Positions 27,402 to 36,542 are shown, numbered from the stretch's first letter. The stretch: DNA of 64,000 nucleotides from Nitrospirota bacterium (GCA_009773185.1 WPIF01000003.1:76760-140759), one strand, 5' to 3'. Program-made: numbers and translations. The notes: a model not told the origin generated them from the letters alone.

Positions 27402-28484
27402 ATGCACGAGGCAGTTCAGGCAGCAGCCAATTTTATTAATCTTGACGCTGTAAATATGATTTATCTTTTTCTCGTAGGTTTTGTTGGCGGCCTTGTCAGC
27501 GGATTTATAGGTTCGGGCGGGGCCTTTGTAATGACCCCTGCAATGATGAGCATGGGAGTGCCGGGCCTTGTGGCAGTTGCAAGCAATATGTGCCACAAAT
27601 TTCCAAAGGCTTTAATAGGCGCTATCAAACGGGCAAAATACGGGCAGGTTGATATAAAACTCGGGATAGTGCTTGGTATTTCTGCTGAAGCCGGAGTTCT
27701 CTACGGCGCGCATATACAAGAAAGCATTAAAAAAATATTTGGAGATGCAGGTTCAAATCTTTATGTAAGCGTGGCATTTGTAGTAATCCTCGCTGTTGTC
27801 GGCGGTTTTGTGCTGATGGATGCGTGGAAGACATATAAATCAGGGACTGCAAACGAGGAAGAAAAGGCCACAAAAATAGCACGCTGGGTCCAGTCAGTAA
27901 ATATCCCCGGAACAATGGTCTATTTTAAGAGCCTTAATGCAAGAATTTCTGTTCTTTTCACAATACCATTGGGATTTGCAACAGGCATGCTCGCAGCAAC
28001 AATCGCAGTGGGCGGTTTTATTGGTGTCCCTGCAATGATTTATGTGCTTGGCGCCCCGAGTCTTATGGCCTCAGCCACGGAACTTGTTATAGCATTTGTA
28101 ATGGGGCTTGGTGGTTCATTCAAATTCGCAATGCACGGGCTTGTTGATATCAGGCTTGCGATGATAATACTTGCAGGCTCTCTCTTTGGAATCCAGCTCG
28201 GCGCAATAGGAACAACTTATGTGAAACCTTTTATAATAAAGGTTGTTATGGGAGTAATAATGGTAATAGTGCTTTTCAGCCGCGGGCTGATGGTCCCTGT
28301 TTATCTTTCCCAGTTAGGTCTTATACAAACTTTAGGCGAAGGCACTGTAAAAGTATTAAAGAGTACAAGCTTTGCAATTATGATATTTGCTTTGGTATTG
28401 GGAGCATTCATAGTCCTTCGCGCAATGTGGCAGGGACGTAAGGCAGAGCATGAACTGGCAACGAAAGAGGCTTTAGTCAGATAA
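27402..28484 (+). CDS. TauE/SafE (TSUP) family anion exporter
   Basis: 360 residues with about eight to nine membrane segments. Two internal repeats carry the TSUP signature: GGLVSGFIGSGGAFVMTPAM near residues 29-48 and MLAATIAVGGFIGVPAMIYV near 195-215. Members export sulfite, sulfoacetate or related organosulfur anions. A cytosolic loop between the halves is enlarged here (about 140-180). It is flanked by Usp genes, as is the second TSUP gene at 34.8 kb. The substrate is inferred from the family only. Confidence 0.88.
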   Translation: MHEAVQAAANFINLDAVNMIYLFLVGFVGGLVSGFIGSGGAFVMTPAMMSMGVPGLVAVASNMCHKFPKALIGAIKRAKYGQVDIKLGIVLGISAEAGVLYGAHIQESIKKIFGDAGSNLYVSVAFVVILAVVGGFVLMDAWKTYKSGTANEEEKATKIARWVQSVNIPGTMVYFKSLNARISVLFTIPLGFATGMLAATIAVGGFIGVPAMIYVLGAPSLMASATELVIAFVMGLGGSFKFAMHGLVDIRLAMIILAGSLFGIQLGAIGTTYVKPFIIKVVMGVIMVIVLFSRGLMVPVYLSQLGLIQTLGEGTVKVLKSTSFAIMIFALVLGAFIVLRAMWQGRKAEHELATKEALVR

Positions 28485-28488
28485 AAAA

Positions 28489-29343
28489 ATGGGAAGATAC
28501 AAAAAAATACTTGTGGCATTTGACGGCTCTGAATCAGGCACGAATGCGCTTTTGCAGGCATTCAGGCTGGCAAATGATGAGGAATGCTGGATAACAGTTG
28601 CCACAGTAGTGCCGGCATATGACGGAGATATTGACCTTACAGGAGTGACTGATATACATGCGGCATTAAGGCGTACAGGGGAGGAAATCCTTTCCAGGGC
28701 AAATGGGATAGCAAAAAAAGAGGGCGCCCTTATAAAAACTGTGCTTGAAGAGGGAGAAAGCTCTGAGAGGCTCGTTGCCCTTGCTGAGTCTGAAAACTGC
28801 GGGATTATTGTTATGGGAAGGCGCGGGGTGTCCCGTTTTGAAAGGTCCCTCATCGGCAGTGTTGCTGCAAGAGTGATTGGACATTCCGGCAAGGATGTGC
28901 TTGTGGTCCCTTCGGATACGGTAATCGGCTGGAAGAATATCCTGCTGGCTACAGACGGCTCAAAATACAGCGCTGTTGCAACAGGCAGGGCAATAGACTT
29001 TGCAAAATCGTATGGCGGAGAACTGATGGCCATATCTATTGTTGATGTCCCTGCCGAGTTTTATGCCGAGGCGCCCAAGGCAGTAGAAGACATGACCCGC
29101 AAAGCAAAAGAATTTGTTGCAGAGGTCAAGAAAAAGGCAGAGGCCTCCGGCATCAAAACAACAAAATTTGTTGGCGAAGGCGATGCCTATAAGGTGATCA
29201 CAGATCTTGCAAAGAAAGAAAAGGCTGATGTTATTTTCATGGGAAGCCATGGGCGCACAGGCCTGACAAAACTCCTTATGGGAAGCGTAACTGAAAAGGT
29301 CATCGGTTATGCATCATGCCCTGTGCTTGTGGTCAAGGCCTGA
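28489..29343 (+). CDS. Two-domain UspA protein
   Basis: 284 residues with two tandem Usp domains. The second has the full nucleotide motif GSHGRTGLTKLLMGSVTEKV, the first a good one (GRRGVSRFERSLIGSVAARV). Both therefore could bind ATP. It closes the first Usp/exporter operon and is followed by a terminator. Two-domain Usp proteins act in stress survival; a specific target is not evident. Confidence 0.92.
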   Translation: MGRYKKILVAFDGSESGTNALLQAFRLANDEECWITVATVVPAYDGDIDLTGVTDIHAALRRTGEEILSRANGIAKKEGALIKTVLEEGESSERLVALAESENCGIIVMGRRGVSRFERSLIGSVAARVIGHSGKDVLVVPSDTVIGWKNILLATDGSKYSAVATGRAIDFAKSYGGELMAISIVDVPAEFYAEAPKAVEDMTRKAKEFVAEVKKKAEASGIKTTKFVGEGDAYKVITDLAKKEKADVIFMGSHGRTGLTKLLMGSVTEKVIGYASCPVLVVKA

Positions 29344-29368
29344 AAGCAAAACAATCCTGACAAATATA

Positions 29369-29403
29369 AAAAGCCCCTGAAATTCACAGGGGCTTTTAAT
29401 TTT
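29369..29403 (+). terminator. Rho-independent terminator after the Usp operon
   Basis: AAAAGCCCCTG and CAGGGGCTTTT form a strong stem around AAATTCA, with T-rich ends (29369-29403). Confidence 0.85.
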
Positions 29404-29477
29404 GGTGTATAGGATATTATTAACAAACAAATAGAATCTCTAAATTTTTTAGCGGTTATTGATTACAATTACAATAT

Positions 29478-31142
29478 ATGAAAATAAGAGATAAACTTTT
29501 CATTGGTTTCGGGCTTTATACACTGCTTGCTGCTATTCTTGGCTTTTTCGCATATAAGGAACTGCGCACAGTCACTGTCAGGTTAGCGCTTGTCGAAACA
29601 GCAGATGACATAACCAACACCATCCTCGAGGTAAGGAGATATGAGAAGGTATTTCTTTTGTTAAAGGATAAAGGCAGCCAGCAGGAACTTAAAGGCTACC
29701 TTGGCATATTAAAAAAAGATATTGATGGTATTAAAATCGAGATAATCAAAGAGATAGGTGAAAAGAACCATGATATGATGAAAAAGGCAATAGCCGAGTA
29801 TGAGAATTTTTTTAACAGCGTGGCAGAAAATCTCAGGTCACAGGACGAACTCATAACAATAATACGCGAGACCGGCAGGACGATTGAGAAAAAGGCCGCC
29901 GGCAGAGACCTCCAGACATTTCTGACCTTAAGAAAGGATGAGAAGAACCTCATGCTGTATAAAGATGAGGCTGCCTATCGAACTTTCATGAAAACACTGA
30001 CTTCCTCCAGGCTTGTTCACGGCAAAGAAATTGAAAGATACAGCACCCTTATGAAAAAGCTGTATGAGCTTTATAAACAGGAAAATGCCTCTGTCAACAA
30101 AATGAGGGTGAAGGCCAGAGAGATACAGTCTTTTACAGAGAGCCTTTCAAAAAAGGAAAGGGCGGATATCGGAGCGATACTTAAGAAATTTACGAACCTG
30201 CTGCTGTATGCGCTGCTGGCAATTATAATATTGGGCGCAATCATTAATATAAAACTTGCAACGAGTATATCCACGCCGATAAGGAACCTTGAAAAAATAA
30301 CAAAAAAGGTTGCAGTGGGTGATTTATCTGAAAGCGTGGCTGTTGAAGGCAATGATGAAATAGCATCGCTTGCAGTCTCGTTTAACATAATGGAAGAAAA
30401 ACTGCGGATTGCACTTACGAGGCTTGAAAATAAAGTCATAGAACTCAGGGAAAAGCAGTCCCAGCTTGTAGAAGCGGAAAAACTTGCATCCATAGGCATT
30501 CTCGCTACCGGCATTGCCCATGAGCTTAATAATCCGCTTACATCTGTCCTTACGTTTTCGCATCTTATGCTTGAACACCTACCAGAGGGAGACCCGTATT
30601 ATGAAAAAGTCAAGATAATGGCAAGAGAGACCGAAAGAGCAAGAAATATTGTGAGACAACTTCTAAGCTTTGCAAAAGAGACGCCGCTTAATACCATAAA
30701 GATAAATATCAACCGGCCTGTAACAGAGATAATTGACTCCCTTATTGCTCAGGGCATCTTCAGGGATATTGAACTTACACTGAACCTGTCCGATACCCTT
30801 CCTGAGATATCTGCCGACCCGGCGCGGATAGGGCAGGTAGTGTTGAATATCCTGCTGAACGCAGTCCATTCTATCACGCCTCCGGGGAAGATAGAGGTTG
30901 CAACGCGGGTCATGGATAATTTTCTGGAGATAATCTTTTCTGATACAGGCAGCGGCATTTCTGAAGAGAATATAACCAAAATCTTTGACCCGTTCTTTAC
31001 AACAAAGGACCTGAATAAGGGAACAGGGCTGGGACTTGCAGTAAGTTATGGTATCATTAAAAAACATGGCGGGGAAATCAGAGTGGAAAGCAGTGTCGGT
31101 AAAGGCTCTAAATTTATTGTAAGGCTTCCTGTAAATGTATAA
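29478..31142 (+). CDS. HAMP-type sensor histidine kinase (second NtrB-like)
   Basis: 554 residues. Membrane segment 1 about 7-27, a long helical periplasmic domain with the RRYEKVFLL segment shared with the first kinase, membrane segment 2 near 238-258, HAMP, a coiled linker, HisKA with His348 (IAHELNNPLTSVLTFSHLML) and an ATPase domain (NILLNAVHSI, DTGSGI, TGLGLAVSYGII). Its last codons overlap the start of the cognate regulator by eight bases. The helical-bundle sensor resembles those of chemoreceptor-like kinases. Confidence 0.93.
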   Translation: MKIRDKLFIGFGLYTLLAAILGFFAYKELRTVTVRLALVETADDITNTILEVRRYEKVFLLLKDKGSQQELKGYLGILKKDIDGIKIEIIKEIGEKNHDMMKKAIAEYENFFNSVAENLRSQDELITIIRETGRTIEKKAAGRDLQTFLTLRKDEKNLMLYKDEAAYRTFMKTLTSSRLVHGKEIERYSTLMKKLYELYKQENASVNKMRVKAREIQSFTESLSKKERADIGAILKKFTNLLLYALLAIIILGAIINIKLATSISTPIRNLEKITKKVAVGDLSESVAVEGNDEIASLAVSFNIMEEKLRIALTRLENKVIELREKQSQLVEAEKLASIGILATGIAHELNNPLTSVLTFSHLMLEHLPEGDPYYEKVKIMARETERARNIVRQLLSFAKETPLNTIKININRPVTEIIDSLIAQGIFRDIELTLNLSDTLPEISADPARIGQVVLNILLNAVHSITPPGKIEVATRVMDNFLEIIFSDTGSGISEENITKIFDPFFTTKDLNKGTGLGLAVSYGIIKKHGGEIRVESSVGKGSKFIVRLPVNV

Positions 31143-32463
31143 GGCAATAGTTATTGACGATGAAATCAGCGTATGCGAGGCTGTAAGGGCCATACTTGAA
31201 GGAGAAGGCATAGAGGTCTTTACCACCACAAACAGTATTAATGCGATTGAACAGATTAAAGGCAATAACTACGACCTTATCATATCAGACCTTAAAATGC
31301 CTGAGATGGACGGCCTTGAACTGTACGATAATATCAAAGAAACAGCTCCTGAGAGTATATTCATAATCATTACCGCATACGGCACAATCCAGTCCGCTGT
31401 CGATGCCATAAAAAAAGGCATATACGATTACATCCCAAAACCTTTTACTCCGGATGAAGTCAGGATTCCTGTGAGAAGGGCCCTCGAAAGAAAGATGCTC
31501 AAAAAAGAGAACATTGCATTAAAGGCATATATAGGAATGGACAAAAAGGTCCCTGTTGTTGCAAAGAGCCAGAGCATGAAAAAAGTTTTGTCTCTTATTG
31601 AAGGGATGAAAGATTCGAACTGCGGCATCCTGCTTACAGGAGAAAGCGGGGCAGGCAAAAATCTGATAGCGCAGATAATACATTCCACAAGCAAAAGAAA
31701 GGACATGCCGTTTCTGTCAATAAACTGCGCAACTCTTACAGAGGAGCTTCTCGCAAGTGAGCTGTTCGGACATGAAAAAGGCGCTTTCACAGGAGCTGTC
31801 AGGACAAAGCCCGGGCTCATAGAGATAGCAGACACAGGCACATTGTTTCTTGATGAGATTGCAGAAATGTCCCCAAACTTACAGGCGAAACTTCTTAAGG
31901 TTATTGAAGATGGAGAATTTTACAGGGTCGGCGGGACCAAGCTCATTAAGGTTGATGTGCGGTTTATAGCTGCCACAAATCAGGACATAAAGAAACTTAT
32001 TGCAGAAGGCAAGTTCAGGGAGGACCTTTATTACAGATTAAATATTATGGACATATTTATTCCCCCTCTCAGGGAAAGGCAGGAAGATATAAAGCCTTTA
32101 AGTACATTCTTTCTCCAGAAGCATCTTCCTGAGTCCAATAAGAAGATAACAGGTTTTGCAAAAGATACGATGGATATTCTGATGCGCTACAGCTTTCCCG
32201 GCAATGTCAGAGAGCTTGAGAATATTATCGAAAGGGCAATAATACTTGAGAACAGCTCAACCATCACCCCTGAAAGCCTTCCGGAAGGCATCCGCATATT
32301 AAATATAGAAACATTTGAGCCTGGCAGGATAAAAAGCATTGATGAGCTTACTAAAGAATATGTGGAAAAAGTTCTTAAGATGCTTGGGGGAAATAAATCA
32401 AAGACAGCAGAGGTGCTGGGCATATCCCGTACAAGCCTCTGGAAGATTCTTAAGGAAGAGTAG
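31135..32463 (+). CDS. Sigma-54-dependent response regulator (second NtrC-like)
   Basis: 442 residues. Receiver with Asp52 (SDLKMPEMDG), AAA+ with GESGAGKN, GAFTGA and RFIAATNQ, and the C-terminal Fis-type helix-turn-helix GNKSKTAEVLGISRTSLWKI. It is strongly similar along its length to the regulator at 22.7 kb, so the two kinase-regulator pairs arose by duplication. It is translationally coupled to its kinase. Likely targets are sigma-54 promoters such as those before the Usp genes. Confidence 0.94.
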   Translation: MYKAIVIDDEISVCEAVRAILEGEGIEVFTTTNSINAIEQIKGNNYDLIISDLKMPEMDGLELYDNIKETAPESIFIIITAYGTIQSAVDAIKKGIYDYIPKPFTPDEVRIPVRRALERKMLKKENIALKAYIGMDKKVPVVAKSQSMKKVLSLIEGMKDSNCGILLTGESGAGKNLIAQIIHSTSKRKDMPFLSINCATLTEELLASELFGHEKGAFTGAVRTKPGLIEIADTGTLFLDEIAEMSPNLQAKLLKVIEDGEFYRVGGTKLIKVDVRFIAATNQDIKKLIAEGKFREDLYYRLNIMDIFIPPLRERQEDIKPLSTFFLQKHLPESNKKITGFAKDTMDILMRYSFPGNVRELENIIERAIILENSSTITPESLPEGIRILNIETFEPGRIKSIDELTKEYVEKVLKMLGGNKSKTAEVLGISRTSLWKILKEE

Positions 32464-32519
32464 GCCTGACTTGACAGGGCTTTAGCCTTTTGCACTTCTG
32501 ACTTCGGCACTTGGAGGGC

Positions 32520-32582
32520 GTCATTCCCGCGAAGGCGGGAATCCAGACCTCTGGATGCCCGATTACAGTCCTCGGGCATGAC
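32520..32582. repeat. GTCATTCCCG-type palindromic repeat
   Basis: GTCATTCCCGCGAAGGCGGG is followed by AATCCAG, ACCT, CTGGATGCCCG and a closing CGGGCATGAC. It folds into an outer stem (GTCAT/ATGAC) and two inner hairpins. Repeats beginning this way are widespread in bacterial genomes. It lies in the 240-bp gap after the second regulator. Confidence 0.75.
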
Positions 32583-32701
32583 AGAATATGATTTTATGTA
32601 TCTTTACTTATGAACCGCATTAGTAATTGCTGAGAGATAACTATTCTGTAAATTATACGGATTCAGTATAATAATGCTTAGCGCAATATTATATTTGAAA
32701 T

Positions 32702-33247
32702 ATGAATTTAATTAACAGCCGATTAAAATACAAAATCACATGTCCTAAATGTGCTACCACTCAATCATGGTGGCTGGGACTGATAGGAATGATTTCAAAA
32801 GAACATATCTGGGGCCGTTACAAGTGGGCTTGTTATAATTGTGGCACGTTACAGGCTTTTCCATTAACGGCAATATTGTACTTCTTGGGTGTTGCAATTT
32901 TCTCTGCTGGCATCTTCGGTTATTTAGATAATAGGTATGATTTTTTTAGTCAATTGACCAATTTTGCTTCTATTGCAATATTTCTTTTATTGTTTTCCCT
33001 ATGGTTTCCCTTTTCCCTTTTATTGACATTCTTTTTTCGAAGCTTTCAGGTTGAAGTGATTTCAAGCTCTTCTATCTTTAAAAAGAAAAGCTGGACTGAC
33101 GATATATTTATTTCAGGTAGACTCCTTGCTTTAAAATGCGGCTTGCTTAAGGCAATGGCTCTTATGTTCACTGTAATATTTTCATTTCTTCTAACTGTCG
33201 TCGGCTTATTTTATTGCTTAGGGACGGCACTCGGCGTTGGTAAGTGA
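32702..33247 (+). CDS. Hypothetical zinc-ribbon membrane protein (cassette-like gene)
   Basis: 181 residues. An N-terminal zinc ribbon is formed by CPKC (about 14-17) and CYNC (about 43-46). Three or four membrane segments follow (TAILYFLGVAIFSAGIFGYL, ASIAIFLLLFSLWFPFSLLL, a last one at MALMFTVIFSFLLTVV). The gene is A+T-rich, alone, and its stop codon lies ten bases before an attC-like site, so it looks like a solitary integron gene cassette. Function unknown. Confidence 0.75.
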   Translation: MNLINSRLKYKITCPKCATTQSWWLGLIGMISKEHIWGRYKWACYNCGTLQAFPLTAILYFLGVAIFSAGIFGYLDNRYDFFSQLTNFASIAIFLLLFSLWFPFSLLLTFFFRSFQVEVISSSSIFKKKSWTDDIFISGRLLALKCGLLKAMALMFTVIFSFLLTVVGLFYCLGTALGVGK

Positions 33248-33256
33248 TTAATCAAA

Positions 33257-33346
33257 ACATAGCAACGCCTTCAACCAGACGTGGAATAAGCCTAGTTTGT
33301 TTTTGGCGTTGCTGGTTGCCCGCGCTGGTTAAGGCAATCGTTATGT
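33257..33346 (+). mobile_element. attC-like recombination site (solitary)
   Basis: A 90-bp imperfect palindrome. The inner arms GCCTTCAACCAG (33267-33278) and CTGGTTAAGGC (33325-33335) pair except for one bulged C, as with the extrahelical base of integron attC sites. The outer pair is ACATAGC and GTTATGT (33340-33346). It shares TCAACCAGAC and GCTGGTTA with the site at 51820-51910. It follows directly on an orphan gene. No integrase is in the window. Confidence 0.6.
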
Positions 33347-33374
33347 GCTAATAAATGAGTAGAGCAAAAGTTTA

Positions 33375-33788
33375 CTAATAAGGTATGTAATTAAAATCCA
33401 ATATCTCTTTTATCAGCTTGAAATCCTTCTCGTTTCTTGTAATCAAAACCGCGCCGATGTCTCTTGCGGATACAGCTATCAGAATGTCTGCAAGGAGGCT
33501 TTTGATTCTCAGGGGGTCAACTTTTTTATCTTTTCTTAACCTCAACATCACATTGCCTGCAACATACCATTGTCTTTCGGTCACTGTTACAACAGTAAAA
33601 TTATTTTTTATCTGCTCAATAAGTTTTTGTTCCGCGGTGTCGTAAGCCCCTGAAAGGAGTTCCATCAGGACTACAGAACTGAAACTAATATGATAGAACC
33701 TGTTCAGGTTTAAGAAGGTATCATAAACCGAGCCTTTTCTGAAATGTTCTATGAGAAAAGAGGTATCGAGAACAGCCTTCTGCCTCAA
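33375..33788 (-). CDS. PIN-domain toxin (VapC-like)
   Basis: 137 residues. PIN-domain acidic residues appear in order: VLDTSFLIEHF (Asp8), VVLMELLSGAY (Glu near 43) and LLADILIAVSARD (Asp near 99), with TRNEKDF near the end. Such proteins are ribonucleases, usually cutting tRNA or rRNA, held inactive by the antitoxin. Its start overlaps the stop of the upstream antitoxin gene by 4 bp (ATGA). Confidence 0.88.
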   Translation of the reverse strand: MRQKAVLDTSFLIEHFRKGSVYDTFLNLNRFYHISFSSVVLMELLSGAYDTAEQKLIEQIKNNFTVVTVTERQWYVAGNVMLRLRKDKKVDPLRIKSLLADILIAVSARDIGAVLITRNEKDFKLIKEILDFNYIPY

Positions 33789-33982
33789 TTAAGCCCCTCA
33801 AATTTAAATTTCCCCTTTGTCTGCTCAATAAACTTCCGTATCTTTTCCTGATATATCACATCAGAAAGTGCGGATTCTATTGTCTCTGTCTCGGTTTTTG
33901 CCCTGAGTATTTTCTGGGCATTTTTAATTAAGGTTTCATCGAGCCTGAAATGTTTAGCCACTTTTTTTGTTGCAGTCTGCAT
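33785..33982 (-). CDS. VapB-like antitoxin
   Basis: 65 residues. The N-terminal half, KHFRLDETLIKNAQKILRAK followed by TETETIESALSDVI, is the ribbon-helix-helix pattern of VapB antitoxins. The C-terminal half (KIRKFIEQTKGKFKFEGLN) would wrap the toxin. GGAGG precedes the ATG. It is coupled to the PIN gene. Confidence 0.82.
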   Translation of the reverse strand: MQTATKKVAKHFRLDETLIKNAQKILRAKTETETIESALSDVIYQEKIRKFIEQTKGKFKFEGLN

Positions 33983-34231
33983 GGGACCTCCTTGTGCTGT
34001 AGTGTATACAATTTATAATATTATGGCTACAAAGTCAAGGAAGAACATTTCTGCGCATGGCGTTCCACTGTTCATTTTCTTAACACTCCAATAATCTCCC
34101 CTTATATCCCCTAAAAATAGTTTTAAAACAATAAGTTATAGCCATATATCTTACTTGAGTCTACTGTTCAAATTATAAACACTCCTTAAGCCATCCCTTT
34201 AAAAAGCCTTTAAAAACAAAGAGTTGCAGTC

Positions 34232-34247
34232 AGGTATCCTTTATGCT
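34232..34247 (+). promoter_or_regulatory. Candidate sigma-54 promoter of the second Usp operon
   Basis: AGGTATCCTTTATGCT keeps the invariant GG and GC at the correct 10-bp gap of the -24/-12 consensus and the TGCW at -12. It ends 40 bp before the ATG at 34288. The rest of the roughly 300-bp gap from 33983 shows no gene. Confidence 0.4.
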
Positions 34248-34287
34248 CTATATACCCGTATAAAGACTGAGTATATGGAGGTAAAGA

Positions 34288-34773
34288 ATGAGGAAAAATC
34301 TTTTATTTGTTACCTATCAGGATGAGGATTCCGAGGCAGGGTTTGGCTATGCAATAGACCTCGCAACCATGATGAAAAAAGGCCTGTCAGTCCTTTTGCT
34401 TAATAAAAAAGGGCTATGGCAGAAGTTTGATAACCTCATGACTGCAATTACCTTTGCAGAGGCCGGTGAGCATGAAATAGCAAGGGAAATACTTTCCGAA
34501 GACGGCTCAGAGAAAAAAGGGTTCAGGGAAAGGATTGCTTCTTTTACAGAAAGATGCAGCAAGTCGAACGTAGATGTGAGTATCCATACCGCTGAAACAG
34601 ATGTGGTGTCGGCAGTCAAGGATTTGCTGACACAGAAGATGGGCATTGACATGGTTCTGCTGAGCCCAAGCGTAACCAATAACGGGCATGTATCGTCAAA
34701 AGAATTAAACAGGCTTGTGAAAACAGCTTCAAGGCCTGTTGTTACGATGGCAAGAAATGTCTATGCGACTTAA
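34288..34773 (+). CDS. Usp-like stress protein, paralogue of the 26.4-kb gene
   Basis: 161 residues, the same length as the protein at 26418 and similar throughout: KNLLFVTYQDED, LSVLLLNKKG, NLMTAITFAEAGEHEIAREI, VDMVLLSPSVTNNG, RPVVTMARN. As in that protein, the usual Usp nucleotide motif is not recognisable. TGGAGG precedes the ATG. It heads the second exporter operon, mirroring the first. Confidence 0.8.
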   Translation: MRKNLLFVTYQDEDSEAGFGYAIDLATMMKKGLSVLLLNKKGLWQKFDNLMTAITFAEAGEHEIAREILSEDGSEKKGFRERIASFTERCSKSNVDVSIHTAETDVVSAVKDLLTQKMGIDMVLLSPSVTNNGHVSSKELNRLVKTASRPVVTMARNVYAT

Positions 34774-34821
34774 AGGGATCAATTTACAAAAAAATTACTG
34801 ATATAGAAGGAGGATTTTCGG

Positions 34822-35739
34822 ATGTATCTTTATCTGCCTGTAGCATTAACAAGCATTAACATCTTAATACCCATCGGCCTCGGGCTTGCTGTTGGTCTGC
34901 TCTCGGGACTGTTCGGGGTTGGAGGCGGGTTTTTAATGACGCCGTTATTGATAATGTTAGGAATACCGGCGACAGTTGCAGCTGCAACTGATTCAAACCA
35001 GATTGTGGCAGCATCTACATCCGGCACATATGCCCACTGGAAGGTTGGAAATGTTGATTTCAAGATGGGGTTGTATCTTCTTGCCGGGGGTTTTATCGGC
35101 GGGCTTATAGGAGTCCAGGGCATAAAAATACTCAATACAATGGGGAATGCGGATTTTGTTATAAAGATTACCTATGTACTGATGCTGGGTATAGTAGGCA
35201 CATACATGTTTATTGAAAGCCTTTTGAGCATGAAAAAGAAAAAGGTGGAAGAGGTCAAGGCAGAGAAAGAATCCGGTATAACCAGGTTTCTCAAGTCCCT
35301 GCCCCTCCAGACTCATTTCGAAAAATCAGGCGTTACTCACTCAGCCATTCTCCCTGTTGTCTTTGGCGGATTTGTAGGAATCCTTGCGGCAATAATGGGT
35401 GTTGGCGGCGGGTTCTTGATGGTTCCGGTGATGGTATACATTTTAAGAATGCCGATGCATGTTGTTGTAGGCACAAGCCTCTTTCAAATACTGTTTAATT
35501 GCATAGAGGTGACTTTTCTTCAGGCATATACCAACCATACCGTAGATTTTATGCTTGCGGTACTGCTCCTTCTCGGTTCAACAGTCGGAGCACAGATTGG
35601 GACGGTATTCGGCAGAAAGCTCAAGGGCGAACAGCTCAAGATAATCCTTGCAGTTATAGTGCTTGTCGTGACTGTAAAGATAATCTTTGAGCTGACATTG
35701 AGCCCAACATTGCTTTTAGCACAGGGAGGAGGACACTAA
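34822..35739 (+). CDS. TauE/SafE (TSUP) family anion exporter, second copy
   Basis: 305 residues with about eight membrane segments. The two TSUP repeats are GLLSGLFGVGGGFLMTPLLI (about 25-45) and FVGILAAIMGVGGGFLMVPV (about 185-205). It is more canonical than the first exporter at 27.4 kb. AAGGAGG precedes the ATG. It is followed one base later by the TIGR02186-type protein gene, a frequent partner of TSUP genes. Probable export of sulfite or another sulfur oxyanion. Confidence 0.92.
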   Translation: MYLYLPVALTSINILIPIGLGLAVGLLSGLFGVGGGFLMTPLLIMLGIPATVAAATDSNQIVAASTSGTYAHWKVGNVDFKMGLYLLAGGFIGGLIGVQGIKILNTMGNADFVIKITYVLMLGIVGTYMFIESLLSMKKKKVEEVKAEKESGITRFLKSLPLQTHFEKSGVTHSAILPVVFGGFVGILAAIMGVGGGFLMVPVMVYILRMPMHVVVGTSLFQILFNCIEVTFLQAYTNHTVDFMLAVLLLLGSTVGAQIGTVFGRKLKGEQLKIILAVIVLVVTVKIIFELTLSPTLLLAQGGGH

Positions 35740-35740
35740 T

Positions 35741-36541
35741 ATGCCGGAACACAGGACACAGAATACAGGATACAGAATACGATTCTTGCTCTTTGCTCTC
35801 TGCTCTCTGCTCTTTGCTCTAAACGGGATAGCGTTAGCGGAACTGACAGCAAAGGCAAACCATGACCACATCACAATAGATTTCTTTTATCACGGAAGCT
35901 CTGTGAGCGTTAAAGGCATATCAGAGCCGGGGACTGACCTTATTGTAAAGATAACCTCGCCAGAGAGGCATGAGGCATTACGGAAAAAAGGGAAAGTAGC
36001 CGGGTTTTTATGGATGAATGTCGGCAAATTAACATTCGAGCGCGCACCGTTTCTTTATTTTCTTCACAGCACAAAAAACATTGAAGATATTCTGGGCCGG
36101 GAAGAGATGGATAAATATGTTCTTGGGTATCCGGCGCTTAGCAGGCATATGGAGGTAACTCCGGTTGCAAACGACAAAGAAAAAAATATCTGGTTCAATG
36201 AATTCCTGAAATACAAGGAATCATCGAACCTGTATTCCACATCTTCAGGGAAGATATCTACAGTTACAAAGAATGGGAAGCAGGAGTATTCCATAGTGCT
36301 GGACTGGCCTTATCAGGCCTCCCCTGATAATTATGTAGTAACTGTACATGCTGTTAAGAATGGCAAGGTGGCTGAAACAGCAGAGGCAAAGGTTCTTGTT
36401 GAGCAGGTTGGCCTGGTAAAGGGGCTTGCAGACATGGCAAAGAACAAGGCAATATTTTACGGGATAATTTCCATAATCGCTGCGCTGGGTGCAGGGTTTG
36501 GCGTAGGCCTGGTATTCAGAAAGGGCGGAGGTGCACATTAA
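35741..36541 (+). CDS. TIGR02186-family membrane-anchored protein
   Basis: 266 residues. The pattern ITIDFFYHGSSVSVKGISEP, KGKVAGFLWMNVGKLTFERA with a C-terminal membrane segment (IISIIAALGAGFGVGLVF) matches the TIGR02186 proteins found beside TSUP exporters; they are thought to be extracytoplasmic accessory parts. The signal peptide region (residues about 4-33) is encoded by two tracts of 7-bp tandem repeats (35752-35820), so the leader has been rebuilt from simple repeats. Confidence 0.85.
   Translation: MPEHRTQNTGYRIRFLLFALCSLLFALNGIALAELTAKANHDHITIDFFYHGSSVSVKGISEPGTDLIVKITSPERHEALRKKGKVAGFLWMNVGKLTFERAPFLYFLHSTKNIEDILGREEMDKYVLGYPALSRHMEVTPVANDKEKNIWFNEFLKYKESSNLYSTSSGKISTVTKNGKQEYSIVLDWPYQASPDNYVVTVHAVKNGKVAETAEAKVLVEQVGLVKGLADMAKNKAIFYGIISIIAALGAGFGVGLVFRKGGGAH
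35752..35820 (+). repeat. Two 7-bp tandem repeat tracts in a signal-peptide region
   Basis: Units CAGGACA/CAGAATA/CAGGATA/CAGAATA (35752-35779), then GCTCTTT/GCTCTCT/GCTCTCT/GCTCTTT (35788-35815). Confidence 0.85.
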
Positions 36542-36542
36542 T

